Below are positions 6,572 through 13,755 of a DNA stretch of 17,246 bases, piece by piece. Every line of letters begins with the position of its first letter. Positions within the stretch are counted from its first letter, which is position 1. The stretch comes from an uncultured Slackia sp. (lineage in GTDB: Bacteria > Actinomycetota > Coriobacteriia > Coriobacteriales > Eggerthellaceae). Location of the stretch: contig CAKUEV010000016.1 of assembly GCA_934646845.1 (NCBI GenBank), positions 1 through 17,246 of the forward strand, given 5' to 3'. A program made the position numbers and the translations under genes. Below the pieces are notes generated by a model. That model was not told the origin of the DNA, ran no database searches, and worked only from the letters and a program-made list of their open reading frames with translations.

Positions 6572-6632
6572 TGTTAAATGCTCGGAACCTGCTAAACGCT
6601 ACGAGCATTTAACAGGTTCCGAGCATTTAGCA
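6572..6632. repeat. 61-base nested palindromic repeat before tex (family copy 1)
   Basis: Two arms of 29 bases (6572-6600 and 6604-6632) flank the three-base loop ACG; 26 of 29 positions pair, and one further position can form a T-G wobble. Each arm holds two related half-sites (TGTTAAATGCT and CTGCTAAACGCT). The central core, GCTAAACGCTACGAGCATT at 6591-6609, recurs at 8954-8972, inverted at 8881-8899, and with one change at 11568-11586. It lies between the divergent degV and tex promoters. Confidence 0.85.
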
Positions 6633-6672
6633 CATTCGGGCAACAAATGCGCAGGCGCCGAAACGGTGCGCG

Positions 6673-6678
6673 TACAAT
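6673..6678 (+). promoter_or_regulatory. Possible tex -10 box
   Basis: TACAAT lies 28 bases before the tex ATG and matches five of six consensus positions. No good -35 box is found at the normal distance, so this is only a candidate. Confidence 0.35.
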
Positions 6679-6705
6679 AAGCGCTCCACAATTAAGAGGA
6701 GCTCT

Positions 6706-8853
6706 ATGAATCTGATTGAACAGCTCGCGCGCGAGCTCAATTTGAAGGCCCACAACGTCGAAGCAACCGTCAAGCTCATCGACGAGGGCAACACCATTCC
6801 CTTCATCGCGCGCTACCGCAAAGAAGCCACCGGCGGCATGGACGACGTCGCGCTGCGCACGCTCGACGAGCGGCTGTCGTATCTGCGCAACCTTGAGCAG
6901 CGAAAAGAAGACGTCATCGCGCTCATTGGCACCCAAGGCAAGCTCACGCCCGAGCTCGAGGTCCAAATCCGCGAAGCTGAGCAGCTGCAGCGCGTTGAAG
7001 ACCTCTACAAGCCTTTCCGCAAAAAGCGCCTGACCCGCGCGCAGAAAGCGCGCGAAGCGGGGCTCGAGCCGCTCGCGAACATGATCATTATGCAGGCGTC
7101 CGCGAAAGGCTCGGCCCTCGACGCGGCCGCAGCATATATATCGGAAGGAACCGGCTTCGACACGCCCGAGACAGCGCTCGCGGGCGCGTGCGACATCGTA
7201 GCCGAAACCGTCGCGGAAGACCCGGAATGCGTCGCCGACCTGCGCGCGTTCACGCACAACACCGCCGACATCGTGGTCGAAGCCACTAACGCCGACGAGG
7301 CGACTCCTTACGAGCCGTACTACAACTACGACGAGCCCCTGCGCAAGATTTCCAACCACCGCGTGCTCGCGATTGACCGCGGCGAGCGCGAGGGCAAGCT
7401 CCGCGTGCGCGTGAACGTCGACGCCAACGAAGCCACCGCACGCCTGGGCGCCCGCTGGCCACGCCGCCACGGCGTGTTCGCGCCCGTGTTCGATTCCGCC
7501 ATCGCCGATGGCTACAAGCGTCTCATGGCGCCGTCGCTCGAACGCGAGGCCCGCGCGAAGCTCACCGTGCGCGCGCAAACCGAGGCCATCAACGTGTTCG
7601 CCAAAAACCTTGAAGGCCTTCTGTCGGCGCGCCCCGTGCGCGGCGCGCGCGTGCTGGCGCTCGACCCGGGATATCGAACCGGCTGCAAAATTGCCGTGAT
7701 GGACGAAACCGGCAAGCTGCTCGACCACGGCGTGGTCTATCCCACCAAGCCACGCGGCGATGTGGCGGGCACCAAACGCGAGCTGGCGCGCCTCGTGAGG
7801 AAAGACCGCGTGAACACCATCGTGATTGGCAACGGCACCGCAAGCCGCGAAACCGAGGAGGTGGTGTCGGAATTCATCGCCGAGCAGGCGCCCGATTTGC
7901 GCTACACCATCGTGAACGAAGCCGGCGCCTCGGTGTATTCGGCATCGGAATTGGCAAGCCAGGAATACCCCGACCTCGACGTGACCGTGCGCGGCGCGAT
8001 GAGCCTTGGCCGCCGCCTGCAAGACCCGCTGGCCGAACTCGTGAAAATTCCGCCGCAATCGATTGGCGTGGGCCAGTACCAGCACGACCTTGACCAGGCC
8101 GAACTTGCGCGCACGCTGGGATATGTGGTCGAAGACGTCGTAAACCGCGTGGGCGTAGACGTGAACACCGCCAGCGCGAGCCTTTTGAGCTACGTTTCGG
8201 GCATCACGTCGACGGTGGCTAAAAATATCGTGGCCTATCGCGAGGAAAACGGCGCCTTCATCGACCGCCGCGAGCTGAAGAAGGTTCCCAAACTGGGGCC
8301 GAAGGCCTACCTGAATGCTGCGGGCTTCCTGCGCATCGCGGGCGGCAAAAACCCGCTCGACGCCACAAGCGTGCACCCCGAGAGCTATCCGGTGGCAACC
8401 GAGGTGCTCAAGCGGGCTGGCGTATCGGCGAGCGAGCTCGAACGCGGCGGCATTCCCGACATCGAGAAGCGCGCGGGCAGCGTGGCCGAGCTGGCCGGGC
8501 AACTCGACTGCGGCATTCTGACGCTCATCGATATTATCGACGAGCTGAAAAAGCCTGGTCGCGATCCACGCGACGATGCTCCCGAGGTCGTATTCAGCCG
8601 CTCGGCCCTTTCGATCGACGACCTTGAGCCGGGCATGGAGCTGAAGGGCACCGTGCGCAATGTGGTCGATTTCGGCGCGTTCGTCGACATCGGCGTGCAC
8701 CAAGACGGCCTCGTGCACATTTCGAAACTCGCCAATCGCTTCGTGAAGCACCCGAGCGACGTAGTACGCGTGGGCGACACCGTGAACGTATGGGTAGAAA
8801 AAGTCGACCGCGACCGCAAGAAGATTTCCCTCACCATGGTGCAGGGGAAATAG
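6706..8853 (+). CDS. tex: Tex-family RNA-binding transcriptional accessory protein
   Basis: Tex proteins are conserved cytosolic nucleic-acid binding proteins related to eukaryotic Spt6; they bind RNA and affect transcription, but their exact role is unsettled. The 715-residue protein shows the family layout: a helical N-terminus with IPFIARYRKEATGGMDD at 31-47 and LYKPFRKKR at 100-108, a YqgF-like RNase H fold around VLALDPGYRTGCKIAV at 316-331, helix-hairpin-helix segments around VNRVGVDVNTAS at 479-490 and VPKLGPKAYLNAAGFLRI at 527-544, and a C-terminal S1 domain from about 640 (GMELKGTVRNVVDFGAFVDI). AGAGGAG precedes the ATG. It is the only plus-strand gene in the window and stands alone, with palindromic repeats on both sides. 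Confidence 0.95.
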   Translation: MNLIEQLARELNLKAHNVEATVKLIDEGNTIPFIARYRKEATGGMDDVALRTLDERLSYLRNLEQRKEDVIALIGTQGKLTPELEVQIREAEQLQRVEDLYKPFRKKRLTRAQKAREAGLEPLANMIIMQASAKGSALDAAAAYISEGTGFDTPETALAGACDIVAETVAEDPECVADLRAFTHNTADIVVEATNADEATPYEPYYNYDEPLRKISNHRVLAIDRGEREGKLRVRVNVDANEATARLGARWPRRHGVFAPVFDSAIADGYKRLMAPSLEREARAKLTVRAQTEAINVFAKNLEGLLSARPVRGARVLALDPGYRTGCKIAVMDETGKLLDHGVVYPTKPRGDVAGTKRELARLVRKDRVNTIVIGNGTASRETEEVVSEFIAEQAPDLRYTIVNEAGASVYSASELASQEYPDLDVTVRGAMSLGRRLQDPLAELVKIPPQSIGVGQYQHDLDQAELARTLGYVVEDVVNRVGVDVNTASASLLSYVSGITSTVAKNIVAYREENGAFIDRRELKKVPKLGPKAYLNAAGFLRIAGGKNPLDATSVHPESYPVATEVLKRAGVSASELERGGIPDIEKRAGSVAELAGQLDCGILTLIDIIDELKKPGRDPRDDAPEVVFSRSALSIDDLEPGMELKGTVRNVVDFGAFVDIGVHQDGLVHISKLANRFVKHPSDVVRVGDTVNVWVEKVDRDRKKISLTMVQGK

Positions 8854-8870
8854 ATCGCCCCAAGGCCGAC

Positions 8871-8986
8871 GGATGCGTTCAATGCTCGTAGCGTTTAGCG
8901 CATCCACTGAGGCCCTGCGAGCGATTTGCCCGCGGGCCTACGCCCCCAAACCTGCTAAACGCTACGAGCATTGAACAGGTTTGGGG
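8871..8986. repeat. Paired inverted palindromic repeats after tex (family copy 2)
   Basis: Positions 8877-8899 and 8954-8976 are perfect 23-base inverted copies of each other around a 54-base middle. Each is itself the core of a hairpin: 8871-8886 with 8890-8905 (loop CGT), and 8944-8963 with 8967-8986 (loop ACG). The middle contains a further GGCC/GGGCC inverted pair. The element fills the gap between the convergent tex and ATPase genes; no T-run follows the hairpins. Organisation as two inverted palindromes resembles bacterial REP/BIME elements. Confidence 0.85.
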
Positions 8987-9025
8987 ACCCCTGGTGAGAC
9001 GGCCGACGACGCACCTCGCACGCCC

Positions 9026-10228
9026 CTACTGCCGCCCACCGAGCAACCACTCCAACGCGTTCATCTTCTTTATGCCATCAAAATCGGCAGCGGGGTCTCC
9101 ATCGAGCGTTAAAAGGTACTTCGGGTAGTTGTCGGTCACCTTGCGAAGCACCCTCAGCTCGCGCTCCAAGGTCGATTCCTCGCGCACCGTTGCGGCTACC
9201 TGGTAGTATTCAAGACCATCGACGCCGCTTGCGACGAAATCGATTTCCATGTCGTCAACTTTACCGATATACACATCGTACCCGCGCCTCACAAGCTCGA
9301 GATACACGACGTTCTCCAAAATATGGCCTACATCGGTATATTTGCGCCCCAGAAGCATCGAACGCAAACCCATATCGGATGCGTAATACTTATCGAGCGT
9401 TTTGAGATGTTGCTTCCCCTTCACGTCATAGCGCTTCACGCGATACACGATATAGCTGTCGATGCATGCCGAAAGATATCGCTCCACCGTGCGAGCATCG
9501 ATCTTCCGTCCGGAGGAAGTGAGCGTATCCGCGATTTTTTTCGTCGACACTATGCTGCCAACGCCGTCGAAAACGAATCGGAGCACGCTCTCCAGAATCA
9601 TCGGATCGGCGGTCTTCAGGCGCGCCAAAACATCCTTCAACACAACCGTGCTGTATATTCCGCGCAAGTATTCGTCGATCATCTTGGGGTTGCCGCCGAG
9701 CTCAAGCGCGTAGGGAAATGAGCTGTTTTCAAGGTAGTCGACGTACTTCTTTGGCAAATCGGCCTTATCGCCGCACCAATCTACATACTCAGCAAACGAA
9801 AGCGGCAGCATTTCAATAGAGATATACCGTCCCGAAAGAAGCGTGGCGAGCTCTCCCGAAAGCATATAGGCATTCGACCCCGTAATATAGAGATCGATAT
9901 TTTCCCTGATGAAAAGGCTGTCGACAACTTTCTGAAAGTTGGGTACGTTTTGCACTTCGTCAAGGAAGACATAAGCGATTCCCTCGTCGGGAAGCCGTTC
10001 GATGATATAGGCGTGAAGAGCACGCGGATCCAACAAGCTCTCGAAGGCATAGTCTTCAAAATTGACCGAGATTATGTGCGACGAATCGACTCCTTGCGAG
10101 CGCAGCAAATCTTGAAATTGCTGAAGAATCGTCGATTTGCCGCATCGACGCATCCCCGTTACAACCTTTATAACGTGCTTGCCTTTCCAACGGCTTAATT
10201 GATTGAGGTAGCGCGTTCTTGCAATCAC
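9026..10228 (-). CDS. AAA+ ATPase with C-terminal DUF4143-type domain
   Basis: The 400-residue protein has a P-loop, GMRRCGKST, at 25-33, a Walker B motif, YVFLDEVQ, at 86-93, a sensor-like TGSNA at 116-120 and LSGRY at 131-135. The C-terminal half (LENVVYLELVRRGYDVYIGKVDDMEIDFVA) resembles the DUF4143 nuclease-like domain that follows AAA_14 ATPases. Such proteins are frequent in accessory regions of bacteria and archaea; no substrate is established. The start is a GTG preceded by AGGTAA. Its DNA is visibly AT-richer, with more ATA, AAA and TAT codons than the fab genes or tex, which suggests acquisition. It stands alone, convergent with tex. Confidence 0.88.
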   Translation of the reverse strand: MIARTRYLNQLSRWKGKHVIKVVTGMRRCGKSTILQQFQDLLRSQGVDSSHIISVNFEDYAFESLLDPRALHAYIIERLPDEGIAYVFLDEVQNVPNFQKVVDSLFIRENIDLYITGSNAYMLSGELATLLSGRYISIEMLPLSFAEYVDWCGDKADLPKKYVDYLENSSFPYALELGGNPKMIDEYLRGIYSTVVLKDVLARLKTADPMILESVLRFVFDGVGSIVSTKKIADTLTSSGRKIDARTVERYLSACIDSYIVYRVKRYDVKGKQHLKTLDKYYASDMGLRSMLLGRKYTDVGHILENVVYLELVRRGYDVYIGKVDDMEIDFVASGVDGLEYYQVAATVREESTLERELRVLRKVTDNYPKYLLTLDGDPAADFDGIKKMNALEWLLGGRQ

Positions 10229-10475
10229 TTGAATTACCTACTTTCTGCATTGCCATGCGAAAAGTTACTTGCGATTACAGATTTTAGCACCATGAAGTAA
10301 TTATTTCTTCTCGATGAGAATCGCCTTTTGACCCTGTCTCCTTCGAGTCGGAACTCCAGCAAGGCCCGTTGTTGAAGTGTCGGCATTAGGAAACCGACCC
10401 TAGCGTATTCCGTCACCTGCACGGCAAGGCGCGGCGAAAAGCAGACCGCGCCCGTGCGCCCAGACGAAAACCAGC
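10229..10475. other. Gap between the ATPase and RhuM-Fic genes
   Basis: A minus-strand frame from 10422 to 10234 (62 codons from a GTG) ends five bases before the ATPase start, and a frame in the same phase stays open back to the RhuM-Fic stop. It has no convincing ribosome binding site and no family I recognise; its segment TEYARVGFLMPTLQQRALLEF hints at a gene remnant. An extended -10 box, TGCTAAAAT, on the minus strand (TAAAAT is the complement of 10281-10286) may drive the ATPase. Confidence 0.3.
10428..10452 (-). terminator. Possible hairpin terminator after the RhuM-Fic gene
   Basis: GGCGCGG and CCGCGCC form a perfect seven-pair stem around an 11-base loop, 24 bases beyond the RhuM-Fic stop. 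No T-run follows, so function as a terminator is uncertain. Confidence 0.3.
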
Positions 10476-11417
10476 TTACCCTAGCGTCAGAAAGCTCATG
10501 GCCAATGCCACCATGGCCTCTTTCTCGTCGGGCTTCGACTCAGCGATCATGATGGTGAGCGCGACCAAAGCGCTGTCGGAAATACGCTTGGCGCCGTCGG
10601 CCCACAACGCGTCGTTCATGTTCAGGAAATACAGGAAGAGCGCCGCGGCGATGCGCTTGTTGCCGTCGTGGAACGAGTGGTTCTTCACAACGAAATACAG
10701 CAGGTTCGCGGCCTTCTCCTCGATGGTCGGATACATCTCCTGCCCGCCGAAGCCCTGGTAGATCGCCGCGATGCTCGAGCGGAAGGAGTCGTCCTTCTCG
10801 ACGCCGAACAGGTCGCTGTCGCGCGAGAACCTCATTGACGCGATAAGGCTTCGGCACTCGTCGTATTCGAGCACGTACGTCGCCGCGCGGCCCTTCGGCT
10901 TCGCGATTCGCTGGTGGTCGTAGTCGTCGAGCAAATCGAGCGCGCCTGTGTACGCCTTGACGACCGAAAGGACGTCTTTTGCCTCGGGTGAATTCGGAAT
11001 ACGGTCCACGACCCGGGCGATTTTCCCCAGCCGTGCGAGACGGCGCTCGTTTTCGGCGTAGCCGTCGACGACGTAATGACGCAGCACGCCCGTTGCCCAT
11101 CGGCGGAATTCGACGGCACGTTTCGATTTCACGCGATAGGCGACAGGGATGACGACGTCGAGGCTGAACACTTCATCTTCGCACGAGGTGCCTGCGCCGC
11201 CCTCGGCTTGAACGTGCGCAAACTTCGCACACGTCGCCTCGCGGTCGGCTCCCCCTTCTTCATACACGTTCGCAATATGCCTTGCGATTTCCGCTTTGCT
11301 TTGTTCGAAAAGGGCGGCCATCTGGTCTTCGGTAAGCCAAACCGCACCCCCGACGAGCTCGACGTCGAGCTTAACTTCGCCGTCTTCCGATTCGAACAGC
11401 ACCATCTCGTATTTCAT
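10476..11417 (-). CDS. RhuM-family protein fused to a Doc-type Fic domain
   Basis: The 313-residue protein has an N-terminal RhuM region to about residue 125: VWLTEDQMAALFEQSKAEIARHIANVYEEG (helix-turn-helix-like), then VFSLDVVIPVAYRVKSKRAVEFRRWAT. The C-terminal half carries HSFHDGNKR at 247-255, the active-site motif of Fic/Doc proteins. The lysine in GNKR is the Doc form, so a phosphotransferase activity is possible rather than AMPylation. RhuM was named from a Salmonella pathogenicity island gene and its function is unknown. The ATG at 11417 follows GGAG; this start matches the N-terminus of the related gene at 15926 (the frame is open to 11450). No separate antitoxin gene is adjacent. 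A decayed paralogue lies 4.2 kb away with a similar promoter segment. Confidence 0.85.
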   Translation of the reverse strand: MKYEMVLFESEDGEVKLDVELVGGAVWLTEDQMAALFEQSKAEIARHIANVYEEGGADREATCAKFAHVQAEGGAGTSCEDEVFSLDVVIPVAYRVKSKRAVEFRRWATGVLRHYVVDGYAENERRLARLGKIARVVDRIPNSPEAKDVLSVVKAYTGALDLLDDYDHQRIAKPKGRAATYVLEYDECRSLIASMRFSRDSDLFGVEKDDSFRSSIAAIYQGFGGQEMYPTIEEKAANLLYFVVKNHSFHDGNKRIAAALFLYFLNMNDALWADGAKRISDSALVALTIMIAESKPDEKEAMVALAMSFLTLG

Positions 11418-11458
11418 ATCGCTCCAGCCTGCATCATTTTCACCAAGCAATTATTCGC

Positions 11459-11473
11459 AGTCTAACATACAGG
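11459..11473 (-). promoter_or_regulatory. Probable RhuM-Fic promoter (extended -10)
   Basis: On the minus strand CCTGTATGTTAGACT ends in an extended -10 box (TGT then TAGACT, complement of 11459-11464), 42 bases before the start codon. The segment CCTGTATGTTA recurs at the same distance before the RhuM-like pseudogene (15973-15983), where the -10 box is a perfect TATAAT. Confidence 0.5.
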
Positions 11474-11564
11474 GAAAGAGCCGCTCAGGGTGCCGTTGTC
11501 AACATATTCCGCAAGCTGCCGCCCGCAATTCAAGAGGCAAGCCCCAAACCTCGATCAGGCGCCG

Positions 11565-11593
11565 CCTGTTAAACGCTACGAGCATTTAACAGG
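11565..11593. repeat. Single palindromic repeat after folC (family copy 3)
   Basis: CCTGTTAAACGCT and AGCATTTAACAGG form a 13-pair stem with one mismatch around the loop ACG. The core differs by one base from that of copies 1 and 2. It lies 36 bases beyond the folC stop, between folC and the RhuM-Fic promoter, without a T-run. Confidence 0.8.
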
Positions 11594-11628
11594 TGACATT
11601 TAGCAGCAGGCAACGGGCAAACAACGAA

Positions 11629-12936
11629 TCAGCAGCTCTTCAGCGCGGCCATCACGTCGGCGATGGCGTAGAGCGAGCCGAAACAGCACACCACGCCGTC
11701 GGGGCCAGCGGCTTCGACGGCACCCTCGACCGCATTGGCGATCGACGGGCAGGCCTGCACCTGCAAACGCTGCACGCAGTAATCGTGCACGCCCTCAAAT
11801 TCGAGCTCACGCTCGCGAATGGCATCGGCAAGCTCGTCGGCATGCAAAGCGCGCTCGTTTTCGGGTGGCTCGGCGCAGAAGTAGCGCGCCGCCAGCGGCA
11901 ACGTGGCATCAATCATGGCCTGGTAGTTCTTATCGCGCAGCACGTTCATCACGAACGTCACGCCGCCCTGCGGGAAATACTCGCGCAGGCTCGCCGCCAA
12001 CACATTGGCGCCTTGTTCGTTGTGGCCGCCGTCGACAATCACCGTGGGATTATCGCGCACCACCTCGAAGCGACCCTGCCACACCGTGGCCTCGAGGCCC
12101 GTCTTAATGGCCTCGTCGGAAATTTCGAACCCACGTCCACGCAGCACGCGCGCAATTTCAATAGCCATCACGGCGTTGTTCGGCTGATAGGTGCCCGCGA
12201 GCTTCAAGTGCACATCGGTGAAGCCATCGTAAGAAAACACCTGGTGCAGGCCTTCCGCATGCGCATGAATGCGACCAAAGCGAGGCACGCTCACCGGTGC
12301 GCCCACCTCGCGGGCACGCTGCATGATAACGGCCTCGGCTTCGGGCTTCTGCTTGTAGCTCACCACGGGAATACCGGCTTTGATGATGCCGGCCTTCTCG
12401 TGTGCGATTTTGGCGATGGTGTCGCCAAGCACATGCGTGTGGTCAAGCGCGATCGAAGTAATGGCGCACACCTCGGGCGTGACGACATTCGTGGAGTCGA
12501 GCCTGCCGCCCAAACCCACCTCAAGCACCACGGCCGTGCAGCCGACCTGCGCAAAACGCAGCAGCGCCGCCGCCGTGATGAGCTCGAACGCCGTGGGCTG
12601 CTCGTCCATCTGCTCGGCCGCTTCGCGCACCTCAAGCGCCACAGCGAGCAGGTCTTCGTCGGAAATATCTTCGCGGTTCACCTGAATGCGTTCATTGAAA
12701 CGCAGCACATACGGCGAGGTGAACAGGCCAACCTTATAGCCCGCCGCCTGCAGAATGCCCGCGGCGAACGCGCACGTCGACCCCTTGCCGTTCGTGCCTG
12801 CCACATGCACGATGCGCAGGCTGTCTTGCGGGCAGCCCAGGCGCTCGAGCAGCTCTTCCGTACGATGCAGGCCCAGGCGAACGTCACGCCACGCGCCTTG
12901 CTGCAGGTACACTTTCGGGTCGAATTCTTCAGTCAT
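11629..12936 (-). CDS. folC: Folylpolyglutamate synthase / dihydrofolate synthase
   Basis: This ATP-dependent cytosolic ligase adds glutamate to dihydropteroate and/or to reduced folates, which makes and retains the cofactor. The 435-residue protein is of normal length. It contains the P-loop VAGTNGKGST at 45-54, FTSPYVLRFNERIQVN (the omega loop region), LEVGLGGRLDSTNVV, the DHTHVLGDTIAKIAHEKAGIIK motif and a later VIVDGGHNEQGA. The ATG at 12936 is preceded by AAGGAA. It stands alone: downstream is a palindromic repeat and upstream a large inverted repeat that must hold its promoter. Whether it performs one or both reactions cannot be read from the sequence. Confidence 0.95.
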   Translation of the reverse strand: MTEEFDPKVYLQQGAWRDVRLGLHRTEELLERLGCPQDSLRIVHVAGTNGKGSTCAFAAGILQAAGYKVGLFTSPYVLRFNERIQVNREDISDEDLLAVALEVREAAEQMDEQPTAFELITAAALLRFAQVGCTAVVLEVGLGGRLDSTNVVTPEVCAITSIALDHTHVLGDTIAKIAHEKAGIIKAGIPVVSYKQKPEAEAVIMQRAREVGAPVSVPRFGRIHAHAEGLHQVFSYDGFTDVHLKLAGTYQPNNAVMAIEIARVLRGRGFEISDEAIKTGLEATVWQGRFEVVRDNPTVIVDGGHNEQGANVLAASLREYFPQGGVTFVMNVLRDKNYQAMIDATLPLAARYFCAEPPENERALHADELADAIRERELEFEGVHDYCVQRLQVQACPSIANAVEGAVEAAGPDGVVCCFGSLYAIADVMAALKSC

Positions 12937-12967
12937 GCGTTAGTTCCTTTTTAAAATCGCTTTCGCT

Positions 12968-13128
12968 GCGTCGCACTCGGGCTGGGCTGTGCGCGCGACA
13001 GGCCGTCGGTGTTCATTTCGACACTTATTTTAAAATGAAAACACCGTCAGGTGAGCGCATAGCGAGCCAAAGGCGAGCGGTAGCGAACCGTGGCCTGCCG
13101 CGCACGCAGCCCAGCCCGAGCGTCACGC
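12968..13128. repeat. 161-base imperfect inverted repeat between folC and udg
   Basis: Arms of 37 bases at 12968-13004 and 13092-13128 match in 31 positions, with shared blocks CTCGGGCTGGGCTG and CAGGCC. An inner inverted pair, CGGTGTT at 13007-13013 and AACACCG at 13040-13046, lies around an AT-rich centre (TTATTTTAAAATGAAA). It begins 31 bases upstream of folC and ends five bases beyond the udg stop. It may serve as the udg terminator, or be a small mobile element; the folC promoter probably lies in or beside it. No clear target duplication is seen. Confidence 0.7.
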
Positions 13129-13133
13129 GCGCC

Positions 13134-13739
13134 CTACCCTTTCAACAGCTCGCCCAAGCGGCGGAAATCGGCCTCGATAGCCACCTGCTTCGTGGGATCG
13201 TACAACGCCGCCGCGGGGTGGTACACGGGAAACACCTTGAAGCGCCCCGCCATGGACACCTGACCGTGCAGGCGCGTAATGCCGCGTTCGGTTTTCAGGA
13301 TGAACTTCGTGGAGAAATTGCCCATGGTCACGAGGAATTCCGGCCCAATGGCACGCACCTGATCGCGCAAATACGGCGTGCACGTAGCGATTTCATCGGG
13401 ATGGGGGTCGCGATTCGACGGCGGGCGGCATTTGAGCACATTCGCGATGAACACCTCGTCGCGCGAAAGGCCCGCAAGCGCCAGCAAATCGGTAAGGTAA
13501 TGCCCCGCGGCGCCCACGAACGGACGCCCCTGCAAATCTTCGTTTTTGCCAGGCGCCTCGCCAATGAGCATCACGCGGGCGGCAGGATTGCCAAACCCTG
13601 GCACCACGTTCGTGCGACCCTCGCACAAAGCGCAGCGACGGCACTGACCAATAACGCCCTCGATATCGGCCAGAAGTTGGGCGGAATCTTCGCCTTCCTT
13701 CGCCTGCACCGTTGCAAAATGGCTGTTCACTATGGCCAT
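13134..13739 (-). CDS. Uracil-DNA glycosylase, family 4 (Fe-S, UDGa type)
   Basis: This base-excision repair enzyme removes uracil from DNA and is of the thermophile/actinobacterial Fe-S type rather than Ung. The 201-residue protein shows [20 protein letters not shown] at 60-79 (motif with the catalytic region), the cluster cysteines Cys33, Cys36, Cys104 ([14 protein letters not shown]) and Cys120 (CTPYL), and HPAAALY at 174-180. Cys39 is an extra cysteine beside the first pair. The ATG at 13739 was chosen because the preceding frame overlaps alr and has no family similarity; GAGGG precedes it. It starts 16 bases after the alr stop, so the two are co-transcribed. The large inverted repeat follows at once. 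Confidence 0.93.
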   Translation of the reverse strand: MAIVNSHFATVQAKEGEDSAQLLADIEGVIGQCRRCALCEGRTNVVPGFGNPAARVMLIGEAPGKNEDLQGRPFVGAAGHYLTDLLALAGLSRDEVFIANVLKCRPPSNRDPHPDEIATCTPYLRDQVRAIGPEFLVTMGNFSTKFILKTERGITRLHGQVSMAGRFKVFPVYHPAAALYDPTKQVAIEADFRRLGELLKG

Positions 13740-13755
13740 GGCGCCCTCGCCTTCT

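Noticed and set aside
6592..8907. 771-codon open frame on the minus strand opposite tex
   Set aside because: Same reason: mirrors the codon structure of tex and has no recognisable domain or start signal.
10234..10422. 62-codon frame before the ATPase as a coupled small gene
   Set aside because: No ribosome binding site at the GTG, no family recognised, and a probable ATPase promoter lies inside it; kept only as a possible remnant.
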